Position numbers and translations under genes: made by a program. A stretch of 64,000 nucleotides of DNA. Source: Primulina eburnea (Eukaryota > Streptophyta > Magnoliopsida > Lamiales > Gesneriaceae). Under the pieces are notes generated by a model, which was given only the letters and a program-made list of their open reading frames with translations, was not told where the DNA came from and made no database searches. Position 1 is the stretch's first letter; each line of letters begins with the position of its first letter. Of this stretch, positions 12,256 to 23,219 are shown piece after piece. The DNA lies in contig NC_133117.1 of NCBI RefSeq assembly GCF_022965805.1, positions 13,230,183-13,294,182 of the forward strand, written 5' to 3'.

Positions 12256-12566
12256 CAATCCTAACTTTCTTTGGTCACAAGACAATTAGCATACCTCGAA
12301 ACTTAAAACATTTCCTTTGCACGTCATTCATACTTACTTGGCGTTGAGGGATTCGTTGGACTTCGACTGGGGCCGTCGCTGCGACATACTAACATGAATT
12401 TCATACTTAACTTGCATAGCTTAGACATAGAAAAATTATACTTACTCTCAAGCTCGATCATATCCTAGGACCTTCTATAACTTCCCATGACATGACCTTA
12501 CTAATCTTTGCTCTAAACCATGGCATCAAACCTTGAAACCAAAAATAATATTTTTCCCAAACAGTG

Positions 12567-12832
12567 TGTACACGGACCCCTAACTCGGGTCCGTGTACAG
12601 GTCCGTCTACCTACGGTGAAGGATGTACTCGGAAAGAAAAAAAGGGGCACGGACCCCGTGCCTGCCTCCGTGTAAGGGTCCGTGTCCACTCGCAACTTTG
12701 ACACTTGTGAGAAAGTGAAGGCACGGACCCCGTGCCAGGGTCCGGGTGAAGGTCCGTGTATCTGCGCAAATTTGACACTCACGAGAAAACAAATGCACGG
12801 ACCCCGTGTCAGGGTCCGTGGCAAGGTCCGTG
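12567..12832. repeat. GCACGGACCCCGTGC palindrome cluster in D 3' LTR
   Basis: A perfect 13-bp stem (TGTACACGGACCC 12567-12579 with GGGTCCGTGTACA 12587-12599) is followed by three GCACGGACCCCGTGC-type palindromes, each trailed by GGGTCCG and GGTCCGTGT half-sites. The other LTR carries the same cluster at about 20053-20318. Confidence 0.88.
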
Positions 12833-14255
12833 TGGCTACTGTCGGTCGAAACTTACGAGATTCGGAACATGTTTTTGCTTAGTCTTCTAGACTCGATTCC
12901 TCGGACTATGAACGTCACCACGAGACACTTCTTAAAACACTAAGGTATTATACCAAACCCAAGTGGATAAACATCACCCTGAGGGTAACAATTCACAACC
13001 AACGACACAACAACGAATTGGACATCAATGATTGTTCCTACGACTCTAGAACCATCTTAGTGCCTATCGACACGAAACAAAACATCGATGACCATTCCAA
13101 CATCATAACCGAAGTACCTATGTGCAGCGGCGATCACCCGTCGAGCCCCAACGAAGCCTGCAACGTAAAACTTCAAGAAACACATCAATAACACATTTTC
13201 TGAAAATTACAGTTTGAGCAGTCTCACGAAAAACATCATAACTCACTCATTTTGCGTCTAAAAATCTCGAGTTTTATGTCAAATCGAAGGCATCGAAAAT
13301 TTCTACATTTTTCTAGTTGAAAGTTTTCTCAAAATATGAACAGAAAAATCGCAGTATTTGAAAAGACAGCAAAAACGAGTTTTGGATCTAAAACTTTTCC
13401 TTCGAAATTGACCCGATCTATGATCCGCTCAAACTACTAACATCATATATAACTTTTACGCATAAAAACAACGCAATACAATATATGACTTGATCGACAC
13501 AGCAAGAACAGAATATACGTGCCTTTTTGATATTAAACGTTACCGAACCGGCGATATCGAAGCGGGGATGAAAGCGAGGTTGATCCGGGACGATCGTGGC
13601 GCTAAAACTTGCGATAAAAACTCACGAAACTTGCTGGGATCGTGAAGGGGATGGGGCGGCTGCTGTAGGGAAGGAGAATCCCTAGGTTTTCTTCTCTCAA
13701 AATAATAAAAACTGAATGATAGAGTGTGTGTGTGTTTAGGCATTACAGGTGTGTGTAAAAGCGTGTAATGTGTGTGTGAGGCGTGTGTTTTAGTGTAATT
13801 AGGAGACTGAATTTTAGTTTACTAAAATAATTGTCTACTAATTAAAACACTAACTCACAATTAACTTTTAAATAAAATTCTTTAATTAAAATATAACACA
13901 CACCATGCTAGATTTTAAAAGTTTTAAACTCTTAAAATTGATAAATACATGATTTAGACTTGAAATGCTAAAAATTCAATAAATTAATCGAAAATGCCCT
14001 CAAACTCAACTAAAATAAGATACCATCTTTAAATTGCCAAAAATCGTCCCCGGGTCTTTTCCTCAATCCCGCCTCGAATGATCGCCTGAAACATGAAACT
14101 CGAAAGACATTTTAACGTGCATCACATAAACGTAGATACTTTAAAATAATGCATTTAAATGAATTATGCATGACTAAACTCCTTTAAAATAAATTAAATG
14201 CTTTACTAATTTAAATAAATGCATGGGTTTTACGTGTACGAAATTGGGCTCTACA

Positions 14256-14272
14256 GTTCCTCCCCCACTTAT
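14256..14272 (-). other. Element D polypurine tract
   Basis: On the minus strand, ATAAGTGGGGGAGGAAC directly precedes the 3' LTR. The CGAGGACGAAAT signature lies just upstream (14278-14290). Confidence 0.85.
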
Positions 14273-14291
14273 AAAAATTTCGTCCTCGAAA

Positions 14292-17200
14292 TTAAGTCTT
14301 ACCGAACAATTCCGGGTAGCGAAGTCTCATATCTGCCTCTGACTCCCAAGTGGCCTCTTCCACTGATTGGTTAAACCACCGAACTTTGACTAGCTTAGTC
14401 ACTTTGTTCCGGAGTCTGCGCTCCTGTCTGTCGAGGATTTGAGTCGGTCTTTCCTCATAAGACAAATCTGGAGCAAGCTGCAAAGGCTCATAACTCAGAA
14501 CATGCGAAGGATTAGCTAGGTATTTCCTCAGCATCGAGACATGGAACACATTGTGCACCCCGACCAGATTCGGCGGAAGGGCAACACGATAGGCTAGTGT
14601 CCCAACTCTGTCCAAAATCTCGAACGGTCCAATAAACCTTGGACTCAACTTGCCTCTTTTCCCAAATCTCATAACACCCTTCATGGGTGCTATCTTGACG
14701 AAAACGTGATCCCCAACGGCAAACTCGAGATCTCTTCTTCTCTTATCGGCATAGCTCTTCTGACGGCTTTGGGCGGTCTTCATTCTGTCACGAATCTTGA
14801 CCACCACTTCTGCAGTCTGCTGAACTATCTCTGGGCCTAGATCTGTTCTCTCACCAACTTCATCCCAATGAACTGGCGATCTGCACTTCCGACCATACAA
14901 CGCTTAATAGGGAGCCATACCAATTGATGCTTGGAAACTGTTGTTGTATGTGAACTCTACTAGAGGTAGCTTAGACTCCCAAGTTCCCTGAAAATCAATC
15001 ATGCAAGCTCTTAGCAAGTCTTCCAAAATCTGAATCACTCGCTCAGACTGGCCATCTGTCTGCGGGTGAAAAGCTGTACTGAACAGTAACTTCGTCCCCA
15101 TAGCTGCATGCAAGCTCTTCCAGAAGGACGATGTAAACCTCGGATCCCTGTCGGACACAATAGAGACTGGGAAACCATGCAAACGGACTATCTCCCGGAT
15201 ATAAAGCTCCGCATACTGCGTCATGGAGAAAGTCGTCTTCACTGGCAGAAAATGCGCTGACTTAGTGAGTCGATCCACTATAACCCAAATAGAATTTGAC
15301 CCTTTGACTGACTTAGTAACCCAACGACGAAATCCATAGTGATGTTCTCCCATTTCCACTCTGGGATAGGGAGTGGCTTAAGCATACCTGCTGGCCTCTG
15401 ATGCTCTGCCTTCACCTGCTGACAAGTGAGGCACTCAGATACAAATCTGCGGATGTCTCTCTTCATCCCTGGCCACCAATACAAAATCTGCAGGTCTTTG
15501 TACATCTTGGTACCTCCTGGGTGAATAGAATACGGAGATGCGTGTGCCTCTGTCAGAATATCCTGTCTGATCGAATCAACATTAGGCACCCACATTCTGT
15601 CTCTGTATCTCACGATACCATCTGACACTGTGTACAAAACACTGCCCTTAGCTTCATCCTTCAGTCTCCATTTCTGTAGTTGCTCATCTGAAGACTGTCC
15701 TGCTCGAATGCGGTCTAGTAAATCACATTTGACTGTCAGATTAGACAGTCTAGGAGCTCTGCCCTTACGATAAATCTCTAGACCAAACCTCTGAATCTCA
15801 GACTGAAGCGGTCTCTGAACTGACAATTGTGCTATGACTGCCACCTTTCTGCTCAAAGCGTCTGCCACGACGTTAGCTTTTCCCGGGTGGTAGCTAATCT
15901 CGCAATCATAGTCCTTCACAAGTTCTAACCACCGTCTCTGTCTTATATTCAGCTCCTTCTGCGTGAAGAAATATTTGAGACTTTTGTGATCGGTGAAAAT
16001 ATGACACTTCTCGCCGTATAAGTAATGTCTCCAAATCTTCAATGCAAAGACAACGGCTGCTAATTCCAAATCGTGAGTCGGGTAGTTCTTCTCATGCACC
16101 TTTAACTGTCTGGAAGCATAAGCTATAACTCGACCCTGTTGCATCAACAATGCTCCTAAACCGAGCTTAGATGCATCGGTGTATAACACATAATCTCCTT
16201 GCCCTGATGGCATGGCTAACACCGGTGCGGAAATGAGAGCTTGCTTCAAGGTGTCGAAGCTCTTCTGACATTCATCACTCCACGTAAATTTAGCATTCTT
16301 CTTGGTTAGTGAAGTGAGTGGCACTGCTATAGACGAAAACCCCTGAATAAACTTACGGTAGTAGCCTGCTAAGCCCAAAAAGCTGCGGATCTCGGATGCA
16401 TTCTTTGGCTCTACCCATTCCTTGACAGCTGCCACTTTGGCTGGATCCACTTCAATCCTTCTACTAGACACTATATGCCCCAAAAACGCGACTTTCTGCA
16501 ACCAAAATTCGCACTTACTGAATTTTGCATACAACTTACGGCTCTGCAAAGTCTGCAAAACTGTCCTCAAGTGCTGGTCGTGCTCCTCATGGCTCTTCGA
16601 GTATATGAGAATATCGTCAATGAACACTATGACGAACTGATCGAGGAACGGTTGAAATACTCGGTTCATGAGATCCATGAAAATAGCTGGAGCATTGGTC
16701 AATCCAAACGGCATCACTAAGAACTCGTAATGCCCGTATCTGGTCCTGAAAGCTGTCTTATGCACATCTGCATCCTTTACTCTCAGTTGGTGATACCCTG
16801 ATCGAAGATCGATTTTGGAGAACACGGTAGCTCCCTGCAACTGGTCGAACAAATCTTCGATTCGTGGCAACGGATACTTATTCTTGATCGTTACCTTGTT
16901 CAGCTCACGGTAATCGATGCACAGTCTCATGCTCCCGTCTTTCTTTTTCACAAAGAGTACTGGTGCGCCCCATGGTGAGAAACTCGGGCGGATAAACTCC
17001 TTGTCTAAGAGCTCCTGAATCTGCTGTGTAAGTTCTAACATCTCTGCTGGAGCTAATCTGTACGGTGCCTTAGAGATCGGCACTGTACCAGGCATGAGAT
17101 CGATGGCAAACTCCACCTCTCTATCTGGTGGAAGGCCTGTGACGTCGTCTGGGAAGACGTCTGGAAATTCTCTGGCTACTGGCACTTCTGAAATAGAAGG

Positions 17201-17670
17201 AGTGGGCACGTCAGGCGCTGCTATAACACTGGCCAAGAAAGCCTGACATCCCTTTGAAATTAATTTCCTCGCCTGCATGCACGAAATCATACGAGGGAAA
17301 CTCCTCCATCTAGCTGGCTCGAATAAAAACTGCTCCATACCGAGCGGTCTGACCAATACCGACCTCTTCTGAAAATCGATTAGAACTCGGTTCTTAGTCA
17401 GCCAGTCCATGCCCAAAATGATATCGAACTCTGGCATCGGCAATACGATCAAATCTGCATACACTAGGTGGCCCTGCAGTTCTAGATCGATATCCCTGAT
17501 CACACTGGTAGCTAACAATTCTTCCCCTGATGGGACTGTCACTGAGAAGTTCAAGTCTAGGCCGATGGACTTGATGTCCAGGTGATTAGCGAAGGTTTCT
17601 GATATAAAGGAGTGAGTGGCTCCTGAATCTATCAGTGCAGTGTTAGCTAATCTCTTTATGAAAATGTTCC
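14292..17670 (-). pseudogene. Element D protease-RT-RNase H-integrase-chromodomain, nearly intact
   Basis: The pol frame begins at the proposed splice acceptor (17670) with [20 protein letters not shown], giving the aspartic protease site DSG. Reverse transcriptase follows (SRSF-type linker, [22 protein letters not shown] at 16599-16625). RNase H has [13 protein letters not shown] and HDLELAAVV. Integrase has HPGGTKMY...CLTCQQ, SDRDPRF and GQSER. A GPF module and chromodomain-like tail (VEEATWESEADM) end PELFGKT. There are two lesions: a one-base loss near 15315 (GLP to KSVKGS) and TAA at 14904-14906 where YEALYG is expected. TAA at 17681-17683 blocks this frame just upstream of the acceptor, so it cannot be reached from gag without splicing or a frameshift. 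Confidence 0.93.
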
Positions 17671-17877
17671 CTGAGATGCGTTAGCACAACACAACTTATA
17701 TCCAAAATACTAACATTAACCTTACGCATAATAAAATTCGATGTCCTATGCCATTCAAAAATAATGCTAACAAGATAGTAACCCAAATATACTTAAACAA
17801 TACTAGCATCCTAGAAATCCCCAAATAAAATTCACCTGCAAGGCAAAGTAATACTGAGCTTAGGTAGGAAAGTTTAC
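17671..17877 (-). other. Probable intron between gag and pol of element D
   Basis: On the minus strand the gag frame reads ...DTTLLTG up to ACCG|GTAAAC (donor at 17877). A T-rich stretch of 207 bp follows, ending CATCTCAG (acceptor, last base 17671), and then GGAACATTTTC. Joining the ends gives [12 protein letters not shown]...DSGATH in frame (phase 1), the sequence expected at the gag-protease junction of this element group. A second donor GCAG|GTGAAT at 17835 also joins in frame and adds 14 residues. The U-rich composition suits a plant intron, and CTAAC near 17682 could be a branch site, though it is close to the acceptor. An inserted fragment with chance splice sites remains possible. Confidence 0.6.
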
Positions 17878-18856
17878 CGGTCAGTAAAGTAGTGTCCGGA
17901 TCCGCTTCCTGAGCGTGCATGGCGAATACCCGGCCTTGAGTTGGCTGCTTCCATTGCGGGCACTCCTTTAGCATGTGGTCGGTAGCACCACACTTAAAGC
18001 ACTTGCCTGACCCATACAAGCATGGTCCTGGATGCTGGCGGTTACACTTCTGACAAACAGGGAAATTACCGGGCTTCTGCGGCGCCCCTTGCTGTTGGAT
18101 AGGACCCTTGCCCTTAGGTGGTCCTTGGTATGGTTTCTTTCCAGGCTGCCCCTGGTAGGGCTTCTTAAATGGTGGTCGCTGCTGATACTGCTGGTGTTGC
18201 TGCGGTGCCTGAAAGGGCCTCTTGCCCAGTCGATCCTTCTCAATCTCTTTCATATCCTGCTCCGCCTCCAATGCCCTCGCTACGGAGACCTCATAGGTCA
18301 TAGGCCCTACCACCTTCACATCACGGCGCAAGATCGGCCGCATTCCAAGGAGAAAGTGTCTCACCTTGGCCTGAACATCATTGGCGATTAAGGGCATAAA
18401 TTGGCAACCCTTCTCAAACTTCTGCACATAATCAGCTACGCTGCTATCTCCCTGTCGTAGCGTCATGAACTCCCCAATCAGTTTCGTACGCACTTCCTCA
18501 GTGAAGTACTTGGAGTAAAACACCTCTTTGAACCCATTCCACGTGAGAGTCTGTAGGTTAACTATCACTGATGCGCTCTCCCACCAAACTCTTGCACTCC
18601 CATGAAGTAGAAAGATAGCGCACCTCACTCGATCAGCATCCTGCAACTCCATAAAATCGAAAATTACCTCGATGGATTTAACACATCCCTCTGCTATCAA
18701 TGGGTCCGTCGTCCCTGAGAATTTATCTGGGTGCATCCTGCTGAACCTCTCGTAGACAGCCTCAGCTCTGGGTCTCGCCCCTGCATCAGCCACTGTCTGG
18801 TTACCCATAACCTGGGCAAAGAACTGAGTCATTCCAGCCATCATCTGGGCCTGCAT
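17696..18856 (-). CDS. Element D Gag (unspliced reading frame)
   Basis: The frame includes DMQAQMMAGMTQFFAQ, a capsid domain (FSGTTDPLIAEG, VWWESASV, FYSKYFTEEVR, FMTLRQGDSSVADYVQKFE), a basic Q/P/K-rich linker and the CCHC knuckle CFKCGATDHMLKEC. If unspliced, it reads through the proposed intron and adds about 60 hydrophobic residues before TAA at 17696. I chose ATG 18856 as the first Met inside recognisable Gag. The frame is open upstream through the PBS and into the LTR (Met at 19057), and the usual gag start plus leader seem deleted, because Gag-like residues (EAHRGPRVEERANPPPP) begin almost directly after the PBS. Confidence 0.8.
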   Translation of the reverse strand: MQAQMMAGMTQFFAQVMGNQTVADAGARPRAEAVYERFSRMHPDKFSGTTDPLIAEGCVKSIEVIFDFMELQDADRVRCAIFLLHGSARVWWESASVIVNLQTLTWNGFKEVFYSKYFTEEVRTKLIGEFMTLRQGDSSVADYVQKFEKGCQFMPLIANDVQAKVRHFLLGMRPILRRDVKVVGPMTYEVSVARALEAEQDMKEIEKDRLGKRPFQAPQQHQQYQQRPPFKKPYQGQPGKKPYQGPPKGKGPIQQQGAPQKPGNFPVCQKCNRQHPGPCLYGSGKCFKCGATDHMLKECPQWKQPTQGRVFAMHAQEADPDTTLLTGKLSYLSSVLLCLAGEFYLGISRMLVLFKYIWVTILLALFLNGIGHRILLCVRLMLVFWI

Positions 18857-18958
18857 GTCGGGTGGTGGAGGTGGTGGAGGATTGGCCCTCTCCTCGACTC
18901 GAGGCCCTCTGTGAGCTTCTGGCGACTGGCAGTAGGCGTAACCCTTTACAAGAACCTC

Positions 18959-18970
18959 GCTCTGATACCA
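18959..18970 (-). other. Element D primer-binding site
   Basis: The minus strand reads TGGTATCAGAGC, 2 bp after the 5' LTR end: an initiator-Met tRNA site. The gag frame runs straight through it. Confidence 0.88.
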
Positions 18971-18972
18971 AC

Positions 18973-21743
18973 TGTAATGTACCGTACTTTTACTACTTGA
19001 AAAATTTGCGGAAAAATTAAAAATTTTATTAAATAAAAACATCCATACGGTCGTCACCCAACATTCATAAAAATATTTTTAAAATAATCCATCACCAATT
19101 AAAAAGTTGCTAAAAGAACGCTGTCTCAAAACATCTCACATTCAAATCATAAAAATTCAGAGTATTTAAAACTGTGCTTAAAAACATAAACTTGCGGTCC
19201 TCGGGTTTAGCCTGCCGCTCAGCCCAAGCCTGCCCCTTGGTCGCCACCTCCTGTCTCCTGTTCATCGTACTCACCTGCATCGATCAAGTCTAGTGAGTCT
19301 AAAGACTCAACACGTATAAACTGGAAATAACGAGTACTACATAATAAAATCGCATGCATCTTTAATATAGGACATACATAACTTTAAATTGAACTTGCAT
19401 AAACTTCAACTTGAAATAAACTTGAACTTGAACATACATACTACGACGTGCCATGATCATAAACTTTTCTTAAACATGCTATCATACTTCACATACTTGG
19501 CTGCATAATTTTACGTAGAGGATGTTTCAAAGCAAGTGACCCTTAACATGATAAACGCCTGATCAGACACACCACAGTACTGGGCTGACAGGGACGTATC
19601 CACTGCCGCATACATAAGATCCCTGTTCATAATTTAACAGGCCAGTTGATCCACGTTCATAATTTAACGCTTTACAACCACGATCTAACCCGTTCATAAT
19701 TTAACGGGCGGATTGGTCCCCGTTCATGATTTAACGCTTTCCAATCCTAACTTTCTTTGGTCACAAGACAATTAGCATACCTCGAAACTTAAAACATTTC
19801 CTTTGCACGTCATTCATACTTACTTGGTGTTGAGGGATTCGTTGGACTTCGACTGGGGCCGTCGCTGCGATATACTAACATGAATTTCAAACTTAACTTG
19901 CATAGCTTAGACGTAGAAAAATTATACTTACTCTCAAGCTCGATCATATCCTAGGACCTTCTATAACTTCCCATGACATGACCTTACTAATCTTTGCTCT
20001 AAACCATGGCATCAAACCTTGAAACCAAAAATAATATTTTTCCCAAACAGTGTGTACACGGACCCCTAACCCGGGTCCGTGTACAGGTCCGTCTACCTAC
20101 GGTGAAGGATGTACTCGGAAAGAAAAAAAGGGGCACGGACCCCGTGCCTGCCTCCGTGTAAGGGTCCGTGTCCACTCGCAACTTTGACACTTGTGAGAAA
20201 GTGAAGGCACGGACCCCGTGCCAGGGTCCGGGTGAAGGTCCGTGTATCTGCGCAAATTTGACACTCACGAGAAAACAAATGCACGGACCCCGTGTCAGGG
20301 TCCGTGGCAAGGTCCGTGTGGCTACTGTCGGTCGAAACTTACGAGATTCTGAACATGTTTTTGCTTAGTCTTCTAGACTCGATTCCTCGGACTATGAACG
20401 TCACCACGAGACACTTCTTAGAACACTAAGGTATTATACCAAACCCAAGTGCATAAACATCACCCCGAGGGTAACAATTCACAACCAACGACACAACAAC
20501 GAATTGGACATCAATGATTGTTCCTACGACTCTAGAACCATCTTAGTGCCTATCGACACGAAACAAAACATCGATGACCATTCCAACATCATAACCGAAG
20601 TACCTATGTGCAGCGGCGATCACCCGTCGAGCCCCAACGAAGCCTGCAACGTAAAACTTCAAGAAACACATCAATAACACATTTTCTGAAAATTACAGTT
20701 CGAGCAGTCTCACGAAAAACATCATAACTTACTCATTTTTCGTCCAAAAATCTCGAGTTTTATGTCAAATCGAAGGCATCGAAAAGTTCTACATTTTTCT
20801 AGTTGAAATTTTTCTCAAAATATGAACAGAAAAATCGCAGTATTTGAAAAGACAGCAAAAACGAGTTTTGGATCTAAAACTTTTCCTTCGAAATTGACCC
20901 GATCTATGATCCGCTCAAACTACTAACATCATACATAACTTTTACGCATAAAAACAACGCAATACAATATATGACTTGATCGACACAGCAAGAACAGAAT
21001 ATACGTGCCTTTTCGATATTAAACGTTACCGAACCGGCGATATCGAAGCGGGGATGAAAGCGGGGTTGATCTGGGACGATCGTGGCGCTAAAACTTGCGA
21101 TAAAAACTCACGAAACTTGCTGGGATCGTGAAGGGGATGAGGCGGCTGCTGTAGGGAAGGAGAATCCCTAGGTTTTCTTCTCTCAAAATAATAAAAACTG
21201 AATGATAGAGTGTGTGTGTGTGTTTAGGCGTTACAGGTGTGTGTAAAAGCGTGTAATGTGTGTGTGAGGCGTGTGTTTTAGTGTAATTAGGAGACTGAAT
21301 TATAGTTTACTAAAATAATTGTCTACTAATTAAAACACTAACTCACAATTAACTTTTAAATAAAATTCTTTAATTAAAATATAACACACACCATGCTAGA
21401 TTTTAAAAGTTTTAAACTCTTAAAATTGATAAATACATGATTTAGACTTGAAATGCTAAAAATTCAATAAATTAATTGAAAATGCCCTCAAACTCAACTA
21501 CAATAAGATACCATCTTTAAATTGCCAAAAATCGTCCCCGGGTCTTTTCCTCAATCCCGTCTCGAATGATCGCCTGAAACATGAAACTCGAAAGACTTTT
21601 TAACGTGCATCACATAAACGTAGATACTTTAAAATAATGCATTTAAATGAATTATGCATGACTAAACTCCTTTAAAATAAATTAAATGCTTTACTAATTT
21701 AAATAAATGCATGGGTTTTACGTGTACGAAATTGGGCTCTACA
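18973..21743 (-). repeat. Element D 5' LTR
   Basis: TGTAATGTACC...GGGCTCTACA on the plus strand, 2771 bp, nearly identical to 11487-14255. Small differences include TGTAAT/TGTAAC at the end and one extra GT in the GTGTGT run near 21210. Confidence 0.94.
20053..20318. repeat. GCACGGACCCCGTGC palindrome cluster in D 5' LTR
   Basis: Same arrangement as at 12567-12832. The loop of the first hairpin differs by one base (CTAACCC rather than CTAACTC). Confidence 0.88.
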
Positions 21744-21748
21744 GAATC
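21744..21748 (+). repeat. Target-site duplication of element D (right), GAATC
   Basis: Second copy of GAATC, directly after CTCTACA of element D. Confidence 0.95.
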
Positions 21749-23050
21749 GGTCGGGATATATGAGTTGAAGGGACCGTACTGTACACTAACCATAATTGAA
21801 TGGTTCTTGCAGGCACTATCATTTGATACCTAGGGAATCATGTAAGCGATGCTGCTAGGCGTTTAACATGATTGGTTGGGTACTATCAGACTTGAGTTCT
21901 GACGTTCTTGTTATCAAGGAGTTGATAACTAAGAATGGAGCAATTGGGGTATGCTCATATAAGGACATGTTTAGTCCGAATCACATGGAGATGTGAACCC
22001 ACGGCTAGTTGTATCAATGAACCATTGAGGGTCACACAAGTACTAGCTTTCTAGATCCCGTTGAGAAGTAAAATTTTTCAATGTGTTGAACGGCTTGTAA
22101 ATGAGTTTATAAGCATAAATAAAATAGAAGTATGACTTCTATGAGAGAAATGTGACTTTTAATTTGTGGAAGTGTTCCTAGATTAAAAGGTGGCCAAATA
22201 AATAATGTATTTGAAAATTGTGATTTTCATAAACATTATTATGGACTAAATTAAATTAATTCAAGTGTTAAATTAATTATACACTAATGGGCCTAGTAGA
22301 GTCCAAATAATTAAATAAATAATTAAATTAATTCAAGTGTTGAATTAATTAAATCATATTGGGTCTTGTAGAGCCCAATATTAAAATAATTATTCAACGA
22401 GTGACTTGAGTAAATTCAAGTAATGTTTAATTAGTCTCAAATATGTTTGAGATAATTAAAATAAGTCCATGGATTTTTAATTGTTAAAAATTAAATAAGA
22501 CTTGCATGCATGGGAGGTGAAAAGTTGGGAGACAACTTTTGCAACATCCAAGGCATGGCATGCCTTTGGAATACACACCTTTTCCCACAACCAAGACAAG
22601 TCTTCCCTCATCCCTTTTTGAATGATATGGCCGAAATATTGAGGCACATACTACCTCACTTTTCTCTCAATTTTTCTCTTCACTTTTGGTATATAAAACA
22701 ATACACTTCTCAAAGAAAAATGCTCTAATTTTTCTAGTGCAAAATTAGAGTGGTTCTAGTTTGTTGGTGGTGGGCTTAATATTTGAGCAAGGTGGGCTCA
22801 AAGGGAAGCTTGAATATTGTCTTGCCTTTTCAAGAGCCAAGTTGTTTACATCTTGGTTGTAGCCATACATCAATCCTTGTGATTGATAGGTATATCTCTC
22901 AAACACCCTATGTATGATATTATTTGGTGTTTGTTGTATTTGCTACACATATGGTATGGGTGGCCAAATTTTTCTTGCTAGAAAATATGATTTTCGAAAA
23001 TTTTTGTTGCTTCCGTTGCGTTTTCGATCACCTAAAAACGATCCCTTTTA
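21749..23050 (+). repeat. Element C 5' LTR, second part
   Basis: It continues the LTR interrupted at 11486. It includes the AT-rich inverted motif TTAATTCAAGTGTTGAATTAA, a TATA box in GGTATATAAAACAATAC near 22690 and the LTR end GATCCCTTTTA. The 3' LTR ends CCCTTTCA, so the 5' copy has lost the canonical CA. PBS TGGTATCATGAGC follows at 23053. Confidence 0.92.
22690..22698 (+). promoter_or_regulatory. TATA box of element C LTR
   Basis: GTATATAAAAC lies about 360 bp before the LTR end, followed by AATACACTTCTC. The match is exact in each tandem LTR copy, but the 3' LTR has GGTAGAGAAAAC at the same place (near 35836), so its TATA box is lost. Confidence 0.65.
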
Positions 23051-23052
23051 AG

Positions 23053-23065
23053 TGGTATCATGAGC
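23053..23065 (+). other. Element C primer-binding site, copy 1
   Basis: TGGTATCATGAGC, a Met-tRNA-like PBS with one extra T compared with TGGTATCAGAGC. Further copies lie at 24824, 26595 and 28367. Confidence 0.75.
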
Positions 23066-23219
23066 TAAGGATACTATTTTGTGTAGCTTATACATAATAT
23101 TATATTGAGGTCGATTTCTAACCGCATGAGATGAGTTTTTGCAACAAAATCAAGGCCAACACATGGGGCATTTTCGGGCAGCATGTTGCTGCCCATTTCG
23201 GGCAGCTCGGGCAGGCCAA

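Larger units (their letters stand above)
11487..14255 (-). repeat. Element D 3' LTR
   Basis: On the plus strand it runs TGTAACGTACC...GGGCTCTACA. Read on the minus strand it opens with an AT-rich part and a CACACAC-rich segment near 13740, then AGAAAACCTAGGG near 13690 (a plausible transcript start region), a GC palindrome cluster and a GTTCATAATTTAAC repeat block. Confidence 0.93.
11487..21743 (-). mobile_element. Element D: young Ty3/gypsy chromovirus-type element in the C 5' LTR
   Basis: A 10.26-kb element on the minus strand: 5' LTR 18973-21743, PBS 18959-18970, gag, a probable intron, pol, polypurine tract and 3' LTR 11487-14255. The LTRs are 2769 and 2771 bp and differ at only scattered positions by eye, so insertion looks recent. 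Coding lesions are few: a missing gag start and leader, one frameshift near 15315 and one stop at 14904-14906. Pol motifs resemble element A (Tekay/Del-like). Confidence 0.94.

Noticed and set aside
12513..12882. ORFs over the GCACGGACCCCGTGC cluster (also 19999-20368)
   Set aside because: Same cause: a GC repeat free of stop codons on both strands inside an LTR.
13540..13743. 67-codon minus-strand ORF with a proline/serine-rich, gene-like leader
   Set aside because: Lies in the LTR of D just after the likely transcript start. It looks like a CT-rich untranslated leader, and the second LTR does not keep it as an ORF of equal length.
22510..22728. Repeated 60-72 codon ORFs (22510, 27824, 35658) and 63-codon minus ORFs (23403, 25174, 26945)
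   Set aside because: Copies of the same C LTR sequence. They recur only because the LTR is repeated, and they vary in length with single changes.
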